Shown here piece after piece: positions 19,262 through 29,208 of a DNA stretch of 64,000 nt. A program made the position numbers and the translations under genes. The first letter of the stretch is position 1. Each line of letters opens with the position of its first letter. Origin of the DNA: SZUA-36 sp963801195 (lineage in GTDB: Bacteria; Pseudomonadota; Gammaproteobacteria; Xanthomonadales; SZUA-36); the NCBI GenBank assembly GCA_963801195.1, contig CAWDDX010000007.1, positions 744,001-808,000 on the forward strand, given 5' to 3'. The notes under the pieces are model-generated. The model was not told the DNA's origin, did not search any database, and was given only the letters and a program-made list of their open reading frames with translations.

Positions 19262-19765
19262 ATGATTGAACAGAATGTGCAGGTTTTGCAGTTCAGCGAT
19301 GAACATTTATGGGTACGAATGGGTTCGCAAAACGGTTGCACGGCCTGCGAAAGCGGAATGGGTTGTGGTGCGGGTTTGTTTGCAAAATTATTGCGACGCG
19401 AAACGGTGGTTCTGGAACTGCCGCGCAACGGTATTAAAGTGGAGACGGGGCAGATGCTGACCCTTTCTTTCCCGGAGCGGTTGTACACGAAACTGGTTTT
19501 TGCGTCCTATGGATGGCCGCTGTTGGCGGCGCTCGCAGGCGCATTTGCCGGATACGGTGCAGGGGTCTGGTTGCATTTGAGCGCGTTGCTGATCGATGCG
19601 TTGACGCTCGCCGGAGGCGGGTTGGCGGCATTTGTTTTGCTGCAGTTCATCAACAGGGGAAGAACGACCGAGACCTTGCTCGAATCGTTGAGTATGGCCG
19701 TGTGCTCTCCCTCGGACACACCCGATTTATGTAGTGGCTTGGCGAAAAAGCCGGGACATTGTTAA
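19262..19765 (+). CDS. rseC: SoxR-reducing/sigma-E regulatory protein RseC/MucC
   Basis: Inner-membrane protein of the RseC family, 167 aa. A cysteine cluster GCTACESGMGCGAG lies near residues 19-33, followed by a small beta-barrel-like region and two membrane segments (about 80-100 and 105-125: WPLLAALAGAFAGYG, LIDALTLAGGGLAAFVLL). It sits in the usual place between rseB and mucD. The exact role is unsettled; in other bacteria it modulates sigma-E activity and SoxR reduction. Confidence 0.88.
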   Translation: MIEQNVQVLQFSDEHLWVRMGSQNGCTACESGMGCGAGLFAKLLRRETVVLELPRNGIKVETGQMLTLSFPERLYTKLVFASYGWPLLAALAGAFAGYGAGVWLHLSALLIDALTLAGGGLAAFVLLQFINRGRTTETLLESLSMAVCSPSDTPDLCSGLAKKPGHC

Positions 19766-19799
19766 TAATTTTTGTTTGTTTTGATCCAGGAGTAGAAAG

Positions 19800-21257
19800 A
19801 TGAAGCTCAAAGTTACACTGAAGTTTGCAGTGTTGTTAATGCTGTTTATGACCCTGCCCGCCGTGGCAAAGGTAAGCGGTCTGCCGGACTTTACCGAACT
19901 GGTGGAAAAAGCGGGTCCCGCCGTGGTTAATATTCACGTTACAAAATTTGGCACCCGTACCCCGAGGTCATCCGGCCAGAATGACGGCCAGAATGACGGG
20001 ATGCGTGGTGCTCCGGGTGAGGGTCACCCCGAGATACCCGAATTTTTCAGACGCTATTTCAATGTGCCCAACGATCCCCAGTTCGGTGAACCCGACCGTA
20101 TGGGAACCGGGTCGGGCTTTATATATGATCCTGAAGGTTACGTTCTGACCAATCATCACGTGATCGAAGACGCCGATGAAATCATTGTCCGCATGGCCGA
20201 TCGCCGTGAGTTTGAAGCCGAGATTATTGGCTCCGATGAGTCCAGTGACATCGCGGTTCTCAAGATCAAAGCGGACGGGGATTTGCCATATCTGAAACTG
20301 GGAGATTCCGAGTCGGTGAAGGCCGGCCAATGGGTCGTCGCCATCGGCTCACCCTTCAATTTTGAACAGAGTGTAACCGCGGGTATTGTCAGTGCCAAGG
20401 GCAGAACCAACCGGGCGCAGCAGTACGTGCCTTTTATCCAGACCGACGTCGCGATTAACCGTGGCAATTCCGGTGGACCGCTGCTCAATATGGACGGTGA
20501 AGTGATCGGTATCAATTCGTGGATACTCAGTTCGAGTGGCGGTTACATAGGCCTGTCATTCTCAATCCCTATCGAGGTGGCGATAAGCACGGCGAGACAG
20601 TTGCGCGAGACCGGCAAGGTAGAGCGTGGGCTGCTGGGTGTCATCGTCGGTGCCGTCACGCGTGAAATGGCCGAAGCCCTCGGGCTTGACCGGCCGGTGG
20701 GAGCGTTGGTCAATGACGTTACTGCCGATGGCGCTGCGGACCGTGCCGGAATCAAGCCGGGCGACGTGATTCTCGCATTCAACGATACGCCGGTTGAAAC
20801 TTGGAATGATTTGCCGCCGCTGGTCGGTGCAAATCCGCCGGGTACAAAGGCGACCGTCCTGGTAAGTCGTGAAGGCAAGGAAAAAACATTCGATGTCACG
20901 CTGGATGCACTGGATAGCAGCAGTCCGTCGGCGCTGGCTGAAAGCAACGGTTCGCGAAGTGCGGGCAACGTCCTTGGCCTGGTGGTTGAAAACATCAGTA
21001 GCGACCGCCGTCGTGAACTCGGTGATCCCGAAGGTGGCGTGGTAATCGCCGATATCGAAAGCGATGATGCATGGCGTGCCGGACTCCGGCCTGGTGACGT
21101 GATCCTGATGATTAACAACCAGCCTGTCGAAAATATGGACGACTTCAAGACGCTTCTAAAAGAAGTTGAGCCTGATCGTGCCGTCGCGCTGCGTGTATGG
21201 CGTAATGGTACCGCCAGTTTTATTGCATATACACCTCGCGATAATGATGAGGGTTAA
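19800..21257 (+). CDS. mucD: Periplasmic serine protease DegP/MucD
   Basis: HtrA-family protease/chaperone that clears misfolded envelope proteins; the last gene of the sigma-E operon. 485 aa. Signal peptide ends near residue 23 (LPAVAK). Trypsin-like domain with the triad His about 119 (NHHVIED), Asp about 149 (SSDIAVL) and Ser about 223 (GNSGGPL), then two PDZ domains (about 280-370 and 395-480; the second includes GDVILMINNQPV). A short Gly/Asn-rich insertion, with a duplicated QNDGQNDG, lies near residue 60. Preceded by a good ribosome-binding site (CAGGAG). Confidence 0.95.
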   Translation: MKLKVTLKFAVLLMLFMTLPAVAKVSGLPDFTELVEKAGPAVVNIHVTKFGTRTPRSSGQNDGQNDGMRGAPGEGHPEIPEFFRRYFNVPNDPQFGEPDRMGTGSGFIYDPEGYVLTNHHVIEDADEIIVRMADRREFEAEIIGSDESSDIAVLKIKADGDLPYLKLGDSESVKAGQWVVAIGSPFNFEQSVTAGIVSAKGRTNRAQQYVPFIQTDVAINRGNSGGPLLNMDGEVIGINSWILSSSGGYIGLSFSIPIEVAISTARQLRETGKVERGLLGVIVGAVTREMAEALGLDRPVGALVNDVTADGAADRAGIKPGDVILAFNDTPVETWNDLPPLVGANPPGTKATVLVSREGKEKTFDVTLDALDSSSPSALAESNGSRSAGNVLGLVVENISSDRRRELGDPEGGVVIADIESDDAWRAGLRPGDVILMINNQPVENMDDFKTLLKEVEPDRAVALRVWRNGTASFIAYTPRDNDEG

Positions 21258-21293
21258 GCAGTAGTCAGTTATAATTACTGGTTGGAGACAAGG

Positions 21294-21326
21294 AGGCCAT
21301 CCGTTGTTTACAACGGATGGCCTTTG
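21294..21326 (+). terminator. Hairpin terminator after mucD
   Basis: A perfect 13-bp stem (AGGCCATCCGTTG with CAACGGATGGCCT) and TTTA loop, followed by a short T stretch, 37 bp after the mucD stop. It separates the rpoE operon from lepA. Confidence 0.8.
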
Positions 21327-21339
21327 ACTATCGGCCACC

Positions 21340-21506
21340 TAGGGAAGCCTTTTATCTATTAATGAACTTGTATCTTGTGTCTAAAATACCCAGCTTCTGT
21401 GTTGTGAATCTTCACAATAGCCAGCTATTACGTGCGATACACGTCTTGAACCTTTCCTTTTTGAATCGCAATCTACTTCGCTCAGAATAAATAAGAGGTT
21501 CCCTAA
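21340..21506. mobile_element. MITE-like element, copy A (diverged)
   Basis: About 165 bp between the terminator and lepA, bounded by imperfect inverted repeats: TAGGGAAGCCTTTTAT on the left and ATAAGAGGTTCCCTAAA on the right. The ends resemble those of the better preserved element at 33.6-33.76 kb (core GGAAcCTCTgATTaAT). There is no ORF inside. The interior of the two elements is not obviously alike. Confidence 0.5.
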
Positions 21507-21538
21507 ATACCCGTGAAGGCTCATAACTGAAGCATTAT

Positions 21539-23341
21539 ATGGATCAGGATTACATACGGAATTTTTCCATCATTGCCCATGTAGACCATGGCAAGTCGAC
21601 ACTGGCCGACCGCTTTATCCAGTTGTGCGGTGCGCTTAGTGAACGTGAAATGTCTGCGCAAGTGCTTGACACCATGGACATCGAGCGAGAACGTGGCATT
21701 ACGATCAAGGCCCAGAGCGTCACACTGGACTTCAAATCTGAAGACGGTCATGTCTACCACCTGAATTTCATTGATACGCCCGGCCACGTTGATTTTTCCT
21801 ACGAAGTTTCGCGCTCACTGGCCGCCTGTGAAGGCGCCTTGCTGGTCGTGGACGCCGCCCAGGGTGTCGAGGCGCAGAGTGTCGCAAACTGCTATACCGC
21901 GGTGGAACTCGGACTGGAAGTTATCCCGGTACTAAACAAGATTGATCTGCCATCGGCTGAACCCGAGCGGGTCAAGCAGGAAATTGAAGATATCATCGGT
22001 ATCGAGGCGGCCAATGCGCTTGCCGTAAGCGCCAAGACAGGCAAAGGGGTTATAGAGATACTGGAGCGACTGGTTCGCGACGTGCCAAAGCCGAGAGGAA
22101 ACCCGGACGCGCCGCTGAAGGCGCTGATCATCGACTCCTGGTTCGATAACTACCTGGGTGTTGTTTCATTGATCCGTGTGGTTGATGGCGTTGTCAGCAA
22201 GCGTGACAAAATTAAACTGATGTCCTCCGGGAATCAGCACCAGGTGGATCAACTGGGTGTGTTCACACCCAAACGAGTGCTCCGGGACGAGTTGGCTGCG
22301 GGTGAGGTAGGTTTTCTCGTTGCCAGCATCAAGGACATCCACGGTGCGCCGGTCGGCGACACGATCACGCTGGCGAAATCACCAGCCAGCAAGCCACTGC
22401 CGGGATTCGCAAAGATGCAACCCAGGGTGTTTGCCGGTTTGTTTCCAAGTGATGCCGATGACTACCCGGACCTTCGGGAGGCGCTTGAAAAGCTGCAGTT
22501 GAATGAAGCCGCCCTTGTGTTTGAGCCTGAAACTTCCGAGGCACTCGGATTCGGATTCCGCTGCGGTTTTCTCGGCCTGTTGCATATGGACATCGTCCAG
22601 GAACGGCTGGAGCGCGAATACGACATCGACCTGATCACGACAGCACCGACGGTCATATATGAAGTCGAGTTGACCAGCGGTGAGGTTTTAACCCTAGAAA
22701 ATCCCGCCAAGCTTCCAGCGGTCAACAAGATCGTTGCAATTCGTGAACCCATCATCCAGGCGGATATCCTGGTGCCACAGGCGTATGTTGGCTCCGTCAT
22801 TGGCCTGTGCGAGGAGAAACGCGGCAAGCAGCTGGGCTTGCATTACCTTGGTGGACAAGTCTCGATTCAGTACGAATTACCGTTGTCGGAAGTGGTGCTG
22901 GACTTTTTTGACCGGCTTAAGTCCGTCAGCCGGGGCTACGCTTCCTTTGATTATCACTTTTTACGATTCACCGAGGGACCTTTTGTCCGCGTGGATGTTC
23001 TGATAAATGGCGACAAGGTGGACGCCCTGTCGCTTATCATGCACCGTGACCAGGCACAGCGGCGTGGTCGTGAACTTGCCGATAATATGAAGGAACTGAT
23101 TCCAAGGCAGATGTTTGATGTTGCGATCCAGGCATCCATCGGAGCGCAGATCATCGCACGAACCACGGTCAAGGCCCTGCGCAAAAACGTCACCGCAAAG
23201 TGTTATGGCGGCGATGTGAGCCGCAAGCGCAAGTTACTGGAAAAGCAAAAAGCCGGAAAGAAACGCATGAAACAGGTTGGTAGCGTCGAAATACCCCAGG
23301 AGGCATTCCTGGCTGTCTTGCAGCAGGATAGTAAAAAATAG
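21539..23341 (+). CDS. lepA: Elongation factor 4 (LepA) GTPase
   Basis: Ribosome-associated translational GTPase. 600 aa, typical. G1 is AHVDHGKSTL near residues 13-22; DTPGHVDFSYEVSRSL is G3, NKIDLP is G4. LepA-specific C-terminal domain from about 490 with GGDVSRKRKLLEKQKAGKKRMK. The start lacks a strong ribosome-binding site. It precedes lepB in the conserved proteobacterial order lepA-lepB-rnc-era. Confidence 0.98.
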   Translation: MDQDYIRNFSIIAHVDHGKSTLADRFIQLCGALSEREMSAQVLDTMDIERERGITIKAQSVTLDFKSEDGHVYHLNFIDTPGHVDFSYEVSRSLAACEGALLVVDAAQGVEAQSVANCYTAVELGLEVIPVLNKIDLPSAEPERVKQEIEDIIGIEAANALAVSAKTGKGVIEILERLVRDVPKPRGNPDAPLKALIIDSWFDNYLGVVSLIRVVDGVVSKRDKIKLMSSGNQHQVDQLGVFTPKRVLRDELAAGEVGFLVASIKDIHGAPVGDTITLAKSPASKPLPGFAKMQPRVFAGLFPSDADDYPDLREALEKLQLNEAALVFEPETSEALGFGFRCGFLGLLHMDIVQERLEREYDIDLITTAPTVIYEVELTSGEVLTLENPAKLPAVNKIVAIREPIIQADILVPQAYVGSVIGLCEEKRGKQLGLHYLGGQVSIQYELPLSEVVLDFFDRLKSVSRGYASFDYHFLRFTEGPFVRVDVLINGDKVDALSLIMHRDQAQRRGRELADNMKELIPRQMFDVAIQASIGAQIIARTTVKALRKNVTAKCYGGDVSRKRKLLEKQKAGKKRMKQVGSVEIPQEAFLAVLQQDSKK

Positions 23342-23382
23342 GATTTACCCACGGTGGGTGAATTCAAAAAAAGGAAAACAGG

Positions 23383-24183
23383 ATGAACATTGATTTTGCA
23401 TTGGTGCTGGTCGTACTAACGACGCTTTCCGGCTTTATCTGGCTCGTGGACAGCTTGCTCTTCAAGCAGAAACGCATGGACCGTTCGGTTCAGAAGAGTG
23501 TCGAACCGCCGCGCGAACCGGTTATGGTGGAATACGCCCGGTCGCTTTTCCCGGTGCTGTTGATTGTGCTGGTATTCAGGTCATTCCTGTTTGAGCCGTT
23601 TAAAATCCCCTCCGGTTCGATGATACCGACGTTGCTGGTTGGTGATTTTATTGTCGTCAATAAATTTGCATACGGTATCCGCTTACCCGTTTTGAATAAA
23701 AAGATCATCAGTATCGGCGAACCCAAACGCGGCGACGTCGTGGTCTTCAGGTATCCGATAGACCCCAGTGTGAATTTCATCAAGCGTGCGGTGGGCTTGC
23801 CCGGTGACACGATCACGTATCGCGACAAGCAGCTTTTTATCAACGGGGAAAAAGTAGAAGATACGGCGGCGGGCCGGTTTGGCAGTGATGACATCAAGTG
23901 CACGACACCGGCGGTCGATGCATCGTTACACTGGGAAAAACTGGGTGATGTAAACCATAATATCCTGCTGCATGACCGCAGCGGAAGCCGCAATGGCCAG
24001 TGGATTGTGCCCGAAGGCCATTATTTTATGATGGGAGATAACCGCGACCGCAGCAACGACAGCCGTGAATGGGGTTTTGTACCGGAAGAGAACTTACTGG
24101 GCCGCGCGATCGGTATCTGGCTGAATTTTGACTTTGAAAAGGGTTGTGCAGATTTTTCACGGGTTGGAAATGGCATACACTAG
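23383..24183 (+). CDS. lepB: Signal peptidase I
   Basis: Membrane peptidase that removes Sec and Tat signal peptides. 266 aa. Two N-terminal membrane segments (residues 1-22 and 60-76), then box B PSGSMIPTL with the catalytic serine near 78, box D DPSVNFIKRAVGLPGD with the catalytic lysine near 133, and box E GDNRDRSNDSREWG. It lies 41 bp after lepA. Confidence 0.97.
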   Translation: MNIDFALVLVVLTTLSGFIWLVDSLLFKQKRMDRSVQKSVEPPREPVMVEYARSLFPVLLIVLVFRSFLFEPFKIPSGSMIPTLLVGDFIVVNKFAYGIRLPVLNKKIISIGEPKRGDVVVFRYPIDPSVNFIKRAVGLPGDTITYRDKQLFINGEKVEDTAAGRFGSDDIKCTTPAVDASLHWEKLGDVNHNILLHDRSGSRNGQWIVPEGHYFMMGDNRDRSNDSREWGFVPEENLLGRAIGIWLNFDFEKGCADFSRVGNGIH

Positions 24184-24315
24184 TGAACTGCATCGCGATT
24201 AATGGTACTTTCAGAGGCTACCTGTGACTGCATTGCGGCGTTAGACCTGAACTAGTACAGAAGTCGAATCACAAGCTATAGTAATAGAAACAAAATAGAT
24301 GAATGGGGACGGACT

Positions 24316-24684
24316 ATGAAAATATATAAACAAAGCGGTATGACCCTGATCGGGTTTATCTTTGTGCTGAGTTTTGTGATCTTTATCTCCTATATCGGTA
24401 TGAAGATAGCGCCGATTTACATGGAGTACTACTCGGTGGTCAGCGCCATGAACGGGGTGGCAAATGAGAGGGGCAGCGCAAATTATTCCCCTTATGATTT
24501 ACGCGTAAAGATTCTAAACCGGCTGTACGTGAGTTATTCGGCGGATAACGTCAAGGAACGGGATATCAAGGTTGTCCGCAACAACGGTGTCAACCTGCGC
24601 ATTGCCTATGAAGTCCAAAAACCGCTGATCGGAAACCTCGATGTGGTTGCCAAGTTCGACAAAACCGTCCGTCTGTCAAACTGA
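24316..24684 (+). CDS. DUF4845 family protein
   Basis: 122 aa. One N-terminal hydrophobic segment resembling a type IV pilin-like leader region (QSGMTLIGFIFVLSFVIFISYIG, described in two parts: QSGMTLIGF and the following hydrophobic run), then a small soluble domain ending in VVAKFDKTVRLS. This family sits between lepB and rnc in many gammaproteobacteria. Its function is unknown. The conserved position suggests a link to secretion or RNA processing, but nothing in the sequence proves that. Confidence 0.85.
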   Translation: MKIYKQSGMTLIGFIFVLSFVIFISYIGMKIAPIYMEYYSVVSAMNGVANERGSANYSPYDLRVKILNRLYVSYSADNVKERDIKVVRNNGVNLRIAYEVQKPLIGNLDVVAKFDKTVRLSN

Positions 24685-24724
24685 TTCCGGTTGAGTCGCC
24701 AAATCGGGACCGAATGTTTGTGAA

Positions 24725-25411
24725 ATGAGGGAAATTCCGGGTATACCGTATCGGTTCAATGACCCCGAGTTACTGGCGTTGGCCTTGTCACACCGCAGTA
24801 CCGGAGTACTGAATAACGAACGACTCGAGTTTCTTGGCGACAGTATCCTCAATTTCGTCGTTTCCGCACGTCTGTTTGATCTGAAAACCGGTAGTGATGA
24901 AGGTGACCTGACGCGGTTAAGGGCGCGTGTTGTTCGTGGAGACACATTGGCAAAACTGGCGGCCGGTCTGAAACTGGGAGATCACATCAAGTTGGGTGAG
25001 GGGGAGATGAAATCCGGCGGGTTCAAGCGGGATTCGATCCTGGCAAATGCGCTCGAGGCCGTTTTCGGTGCCGTCTATCTCGATGGCGGGTTTGAGTCCA
25101 GTGCGCAAGTTATCCGGCATATCTGTGACCCCGTTATCGCCCAACTGCCCGAAGCCGACGAGTTGAGAGACCCGAAGACCCGTCTGCAGGAGTGGTTGCA
25201 GGGCCGCGGTTATGCCTTGCCGGAATACCACTTGCTCAGCGACGAGGGACCGCCCCACAGGAAAAAATTTCTCGTGCAGTGTGTCAGCCGGGAAGCGGCG
25301 GTCAGTGTTACCGGAAAGAGTAGCAGCAGACGCAAGGCGGAGCAGGTTGCAGCACTGGCGGCACTTGACCTCATTGCCAAAAATTCCAATAAGAAGCGCT
25401 CGGAAAAATGA
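24725..25411 (+). CDS. rnc: Ribonuclease III
   Basis: Double-strand-specific endonuclease for rRNA and mRNA processing. 228 aa. The signature NERLEFLGDSILNFV is at about residues 33-47; ALEAVFGAVYLDGG carries further metal-binding acidic residues; a double-stranded RNA-binding domain occupies about 155-225 (DPKTRLQEWLQGRG, KSSSRRKAEQVAA). The N-terminus is some residues shorter than E. coli, and an upstream stop leaves no other start. Overlaps era as ATGA. Confidence 0.96.
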   Translation: MREIPGIPYRFNDPELLALALSHRSTGVLNNERLEFLGDSILNFVVSARLFDLKTGSDEGDLTRLRARVVRGDTLAKLAAGLKLGDHIKLGEGEMKSGGFKRDSILANALEAVFGAVYLDGGFESSAQVIRHICDPVIAQLPEADELRDPKTRLQEWLQGRGYALPEYHLLSDEGPPHRKKFLVQCVSREAAVSVTGKSSSRRKAEQVAALAALDLIAKNSNKKRSEK

Positions 25412-26319
25412 TGGAAAACAGCGGCCAACAAGAAGATTTCCGCTTTGGTTACGTGTCAATCATCGGCCGGCCAAATGTGGGTAAATCTACCCTCCTGAAC
25501 CAGATTCTCGGTCAGAAAGTCAGCATCGTAACCGCCAAGCCGCAGACGACCCGGCAGCGCCTCGCGGGTATCAAGACGACACCGCAGGGCCAGGTCGTCT
25601 ATGTCGACACACCGGGTATTCATCATACCGCCAAACGCGCTTTGAACCGTTACATGAACCGCGTCGCACAGGCGTCTTTCAAAGATGTTGACCTGGTCCT
25701 GTTCCTGGTCGAGGCCGGTAACTGGTCGCGGCAGGACGAATTTGTTGCGAAAGCCCTGCGCAGCGTCAGCGTGCCCGTGATGCTGGTATTGAACAAGATT
25801 GACCTGGTTCCGGACAAGGCGTCGTTACTGGCATTTGTCGACAAGAATTTCCGCGATGACGATTACGTCAGCATCATGATGGTTTCGGCGAAAAACGGGA
25901 GCGGTGTCGCAGAACTGGAAAAACAGGTACTGAAGAGGTTGCCTTTTTCCAGGCCATTCTACGATGAAGACCAGTTTACCGATCGCAGTGAACGATTTCT
26001 CGCGGCTGAAATGATCCGTGAACAATTGACCACGCGCCTGCACCAGGAGCTGCCCTACGCACTGACCGTGCAGATCGAGGAGTTCAAACGCAAGGGAAAC
26101 CTGCTCACCATCGGTGCCATTATCTGGGTCGAACGTGAATCCCAGAAACAAATCACGATCGGTAAAAATGGCGCCGTGCTCAAACAGGTGGGCAGCGGTG
26201 CGCGGATCGTGTTGGAAGAACTGTTTGGTGAAAAAGTGTTCCTGCGTTTGTGGGTCAAGGTCAGTAAGGACTGGTCAGACAGTGAAAAACTGATTGAAAG
26301 GTTTGGATACACCGATTAA
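25408..26319 (+). CDS. era: GTPase Era
   Basis: Essential GTPase that binds 16S rRNA during 30S assembly. 303 aa. G1 GRPNVGKS near residue 20, DTPGIHH as G3, NKIDLV as G4; C-terminal KH domain with GKNGAVLKQVGSGAR. Start codon overlaps the rnc stop; a second ATG follows immediately and could also be used. Confidence 0.97.
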   Translation: MMENSGQQEDFRFGYVSIIGRPNVGKSTLLNQILGQKVSIVTAKPQTTRQRLAGIKTTPQGQVVYVDTPGIHHTAKRALNRYMNRVAQASFKDVDLVLFLVEAGNWSRQDEFVAKALRSVSVPVMLVLNKIDLVPDKASLLAFVDKNFRDDDYVSIMMVSAKNGSGVAELEKQVLKRLPFSRPFYDEDQFTDRSERFLAAEMIREQLTTRLHQELPYALTVQIEEFKRKGNLLTIGAIIWVERESQKQITIGKNGAVLKQVGSGARIVLEELFGEKVFLRLWVKVSKDWSDSEKLIERFGYTD

Positions 26320-26343
26320 CAAGGGCGGTTCAGGGCGGTAACG

Positions 26344-27036
26344 ATGAGTCGAATGCAACTGGAACCGGCTTATGTATTGCACAGCCGTTCCTTTCGTGAA
26401 ACCAGCCTGATCGTGGAAGCGTTCACCCGCGAACATGGCCGTGTGGCTGTCGTGGCCCGTGGCGCAAAGTCATCCCGTTCGCGTTGGCGAAATGTGCTGC
26501 AGCCTTTCAGACCATTGCTGCTTGGCTGGATACAGAAAAGCGATCTGGGGACGCTGACCGATGTCGACCAGGTGGCGTCACCGCCAGCCTTGCAGGGCCA
26601 GGCCCTCTATTGCGGTCTGTATCTTAACGAATTACTGATGCGCCTGTTACACCGCGGTGATCCGCACGCGGAGGTGTTCGAGCGTTACCGCCATGTGCTT
26701 TCAGAACTGGCATCGGAAGCCTCACCTCAACCGGTTTTGAGAATATTTGAAAAACATCTGCTGGAAGCCACCGGTTACGCGATGTTGCTGGACCGGGAAT
26801 ATGGCGACGGTGCAGTGATCCAGGCGCATTGCTGGTACGACTACCAACCTCAGCGCGGACCGGTGCTGGCGTCCGGCCCGGGTAATGGCCGGGTTTCAGG
26901 TAGTTCGTTGCTGGCCTTGCACTCTGAAGAACTGCAAACCGGGAATTTATCGGAATTGCGCGTGCTGATGCGCAAGGTAATCGGCTATCATCTGGGTGAC
27001 AAGCCACTGGCTAGTCTGTCCCTGTTTTCGGCCTGA
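26344..27036 (+). CDS. recO: DNA repair protein RecO
   Basis: Mediator of RecF-pathway recombination that helps load RecA on SSB-coated DNA. 230 aa. N-terminal OB-fold (EPAYVLHSRSFRETSLIVEAFT, described here by its ends EPAYVLHSR and VEAFT), central KSSRSRWRNVLQPF, and a helical C-terminal domain. Position after era is conserved in gammaproteobacteria. Confidence 0.94.
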   Translation: MSRMQLEPAYVLHSRSFRETSLIVEAFTREHGRVAVVARGAKSSRSRWRNVLQPFRPLLLGWIQKSDLGTLTDVDQVASPPALQGQALYCGLYLNELLMRLLHRGDPHAEVFERYRHVLSELASEASPQPVLRIFEKHLLEATGYAMLLDREYGDGAVIQAHCWYDYQPQRGPVLASGPGNGRVSGSSLLALHSEELQTGNLSELRVLMRKVIGYHLGDKPLASLSLFSA

Positions 27037-27066
27037 CCAGGTCGGCGTCATGTGAGGTTTATCGTT

Positions 27067-27789
27067 ATGCGATCCGGAAAGTTATTGTTGGGTGTCAATA
27101 TTGATCACGTCGCAACCATACGGCAGGCGCGTGGTGCAAATTATCCGAGCGTGCTGAAAGCCGCCAGGGTTGCCGAGGATGCCGGCGCGGATGCCATCAC
27201 CGTTCATTTGCGCGAGGACCGGCGGCATATACAGGACGATGAAGTGGTTGCTTTGTGCAGGCAAATCAGAACACGTGTCAACCTGGAAATGGCCGTGACG
27301 GATGAAATGCTGGCGATTGCCGAGTTGAACCGGCCGGCGGATGTCTGCCTGGTACCGGAAAAACGCGAGGAGTTGACGACCGAGGGCGGGCTGGATGTGC
27401 TGGCGCATTTTAATGCCGTCAAAAACGCGTGTAACCGGCTGGCTGATGCAGGTATCCGGGTTTCGTTGTTTATCGATCCCGATATCGCCCAGCTGGATGC
27501 TGCACTCGCTTGCGGTGCGCCGGTGGTGGAATTGCATACGGGCAGTTATGCCGACGCGGACGAGACATCGGTCGAGACGGAATATCAGCGCATTGTCAGC
27601 GCGGCGGAATACGGCGATTCAATCGGCTTACAAATCAATGCGGGTCATGGATTGCATTATCAGAACGTAAAACCCATCGTGCGCATCCCGCAGTTGGTGG
27701 AACTCAATATCGGCCATTCGATCGTGGCGCAAGCCCTGTTTGTCGGACTCCACGAGGCGGTCAGCGATATGCTCGCACTTATGAAATAA
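27067..27789 (+). CDS. pdxJ: Pyridoxine 5'-phosphate synthase
   Basis: Condenses 1-deoxyxylulose 5-phosphate with 3-amino-2-oxopropyl phosphate to pyridoxine 5'-phosphate. 240 aa from ATG 27067, chosen because GAGG lies 8 bp upstream; a GTG at 27052 is in frame. LGVNIDHVATIRQARG at the N-terminus, TVHLREDRRHI, and NAGHGLHYQNV near the C-terminus are signature blocks of the TIM-barrel enzyme. Confidence 0.96.
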   Translation: MRSGKLLLGVNIDHVATIRQARGANYPSVLKAARVAEDAGADAITVHLREDRRHIQDDEVVALCRQIRTRVNLEMAVTDEMLAIAELNRPADVCLVPEKREELTTEGGLDVLAHFNAVKNACNRLADAGIRVSLFIDPDIAQLDAALACGAPVVELHTGSYADADETSVETEYQRIVSAAEYGDSIGLQINAGHGLHYQNVKPIVRIPQLVELNIGHSIVAQALFVGLHEAVSDMLALMK

Positions 27790-27863
27790 AAATACAATCA
27801 GTAACATAGAGTGTATTCTAAAAGTATTAAATCAATGTCTGTCAAGACCGGGAACGTGTGCTA

Positions 27864-29208
27864 ATGGGGCGTAGCCGTAAGAAACCATCCGATCAGCCAT
27901 TTGAGCTGGAGATCAGGTCGCTTGATTCGAAGGGGCTCGGCCAGGCCGTATTTGAAGAAAAGAACCTGCGCGTGTTCGATGCTCTTCCGGGTGAAAAAAT
28001 CATCGCCCGAAATCTTTTTGGCCGGAGCAACAGGGGCAGGGCGGAGACGCTGGAAGTCCTGCACGCCTCCGCTGACCGGGTCGAGGCCCGCTGTCCATCG
28101 TTTGGCTATTGCGGCGGTTGTAGTCTGCAGCATATGTCGATGGACGCGCAGTTGGCCCATAAACAGGCCGCTTTGCTGCAAACGCTGCAAACAACCGGCA
28201 ACGTCTCACCGGACCTGGTCTATCCGCCACTCGATGCCACGCACTGGAACTATCGCCGCAAGGCCAGGCTTTCAGTGCGCGATGTTGCCCGCGAAAGAGC
28301 GGGTCCTGATCGGTTTTCGCGAACGCAATGCCCGCTACGTGGCGGATATGAACGAATGCCATATCCTGCACCCGGTGGTCGCCGAAGCCCTGCCGGAACT
28401 ATCCCGCCTGATCGGGACGCTGGACGCCCGCACTACCATTCCCCAGATCGAGACCGCCTGTGGTGATGAGCGCTGTGCACTGATCATCAGGCACCTCGAG
28501 GCCTTATCCGGCGGTGATATTGAAAAACTGCAGAAATTCGCAAATGAAACAGGCATCGGCATCTGTCTGCAATCGGCCGGACCGGAGAGCGTTGAATTAC
28601 TGGCGCCCGCCGGTTTTGAGCTGGAATACGCGTTTCAGTCACTGGACTTGCGGTTCCGGTTTGGGCCGCTTGATTTTGTCCAGGTCAATGGTGCCCTGAA
28701 CCAGCAGATGGTAGAACGCGCACTCGAGTTGCTGGAACCACGTGCTGAAGACCACATTCTCGACCTGTTTTGCGGGCTCGGCAATTTCACCCTGCCACTG
28801 GCGCTTGGCGCCGGACAGGTGACGGGTCTGGAAGGGTCCGCCGAGATGGTCGTACGTGCCCGCGCCAATGCGGAACTCAACGGATTGAAAAATGTTGAAT
28901 TTCACATCGCAGACCTGTATCAGCCCGGTAACGCGCCACCCTGGCCGGTGTCCGGCTACACTAAAATCCTGTTGGACCCGCCGCGTTCGGGTGCGCAGGA
29001 GTTGCTGCCGTGGATTGCGGCCAGCGGGGTCAACCGTGTATTGTATATTTCCTGTAACCCGGAAACGCTGGCGGCCGATGCCGGCAACCTTGTCAATCAA
29101 CACGGATTCAGACTCCGGGGAGCAGGTATCATGAACATGTTTCCGCATACCCATCACAGCGAAGCCATTGCCCTGTTTGAGCGAAAAACCGCTGGAGCGA
29201 TGGCATGA
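27864..29208 (+). pseudogene. rlmD: 23S rRNA (uracil-1939-C5)-methyltransferase, one frameshift
   Basis: Iron-sulfur SAM methyltransferase that modifies U1939 in 23S rRNA. The N-terminal part (TRAM domain, cluster cysteines in CPSFGYCGGCSLQH) reads from 27864 to about 28295; the remainder (VLIGFRERNARYVADMNECH, DLFCGLGNFTLPLALG, DPPRSGAQELLPW, catalytic ISCNPETLA) reads in the next frame to 29208. One extra base near 28293-28296, where GAAAGAG would be GAAGAG, restores the frame. All motifs are present, so a sequencing error or very recent mutation is likelier than decay. Overlaps nagZ as ATGA. Confidence 0.88.

Noticed and set aside
28281..28300. Programmed frameshifting in rlmD
   Set aside because: No slippery heptamer or downstream structure, and neighbouring genes show the same type of one-base indel.
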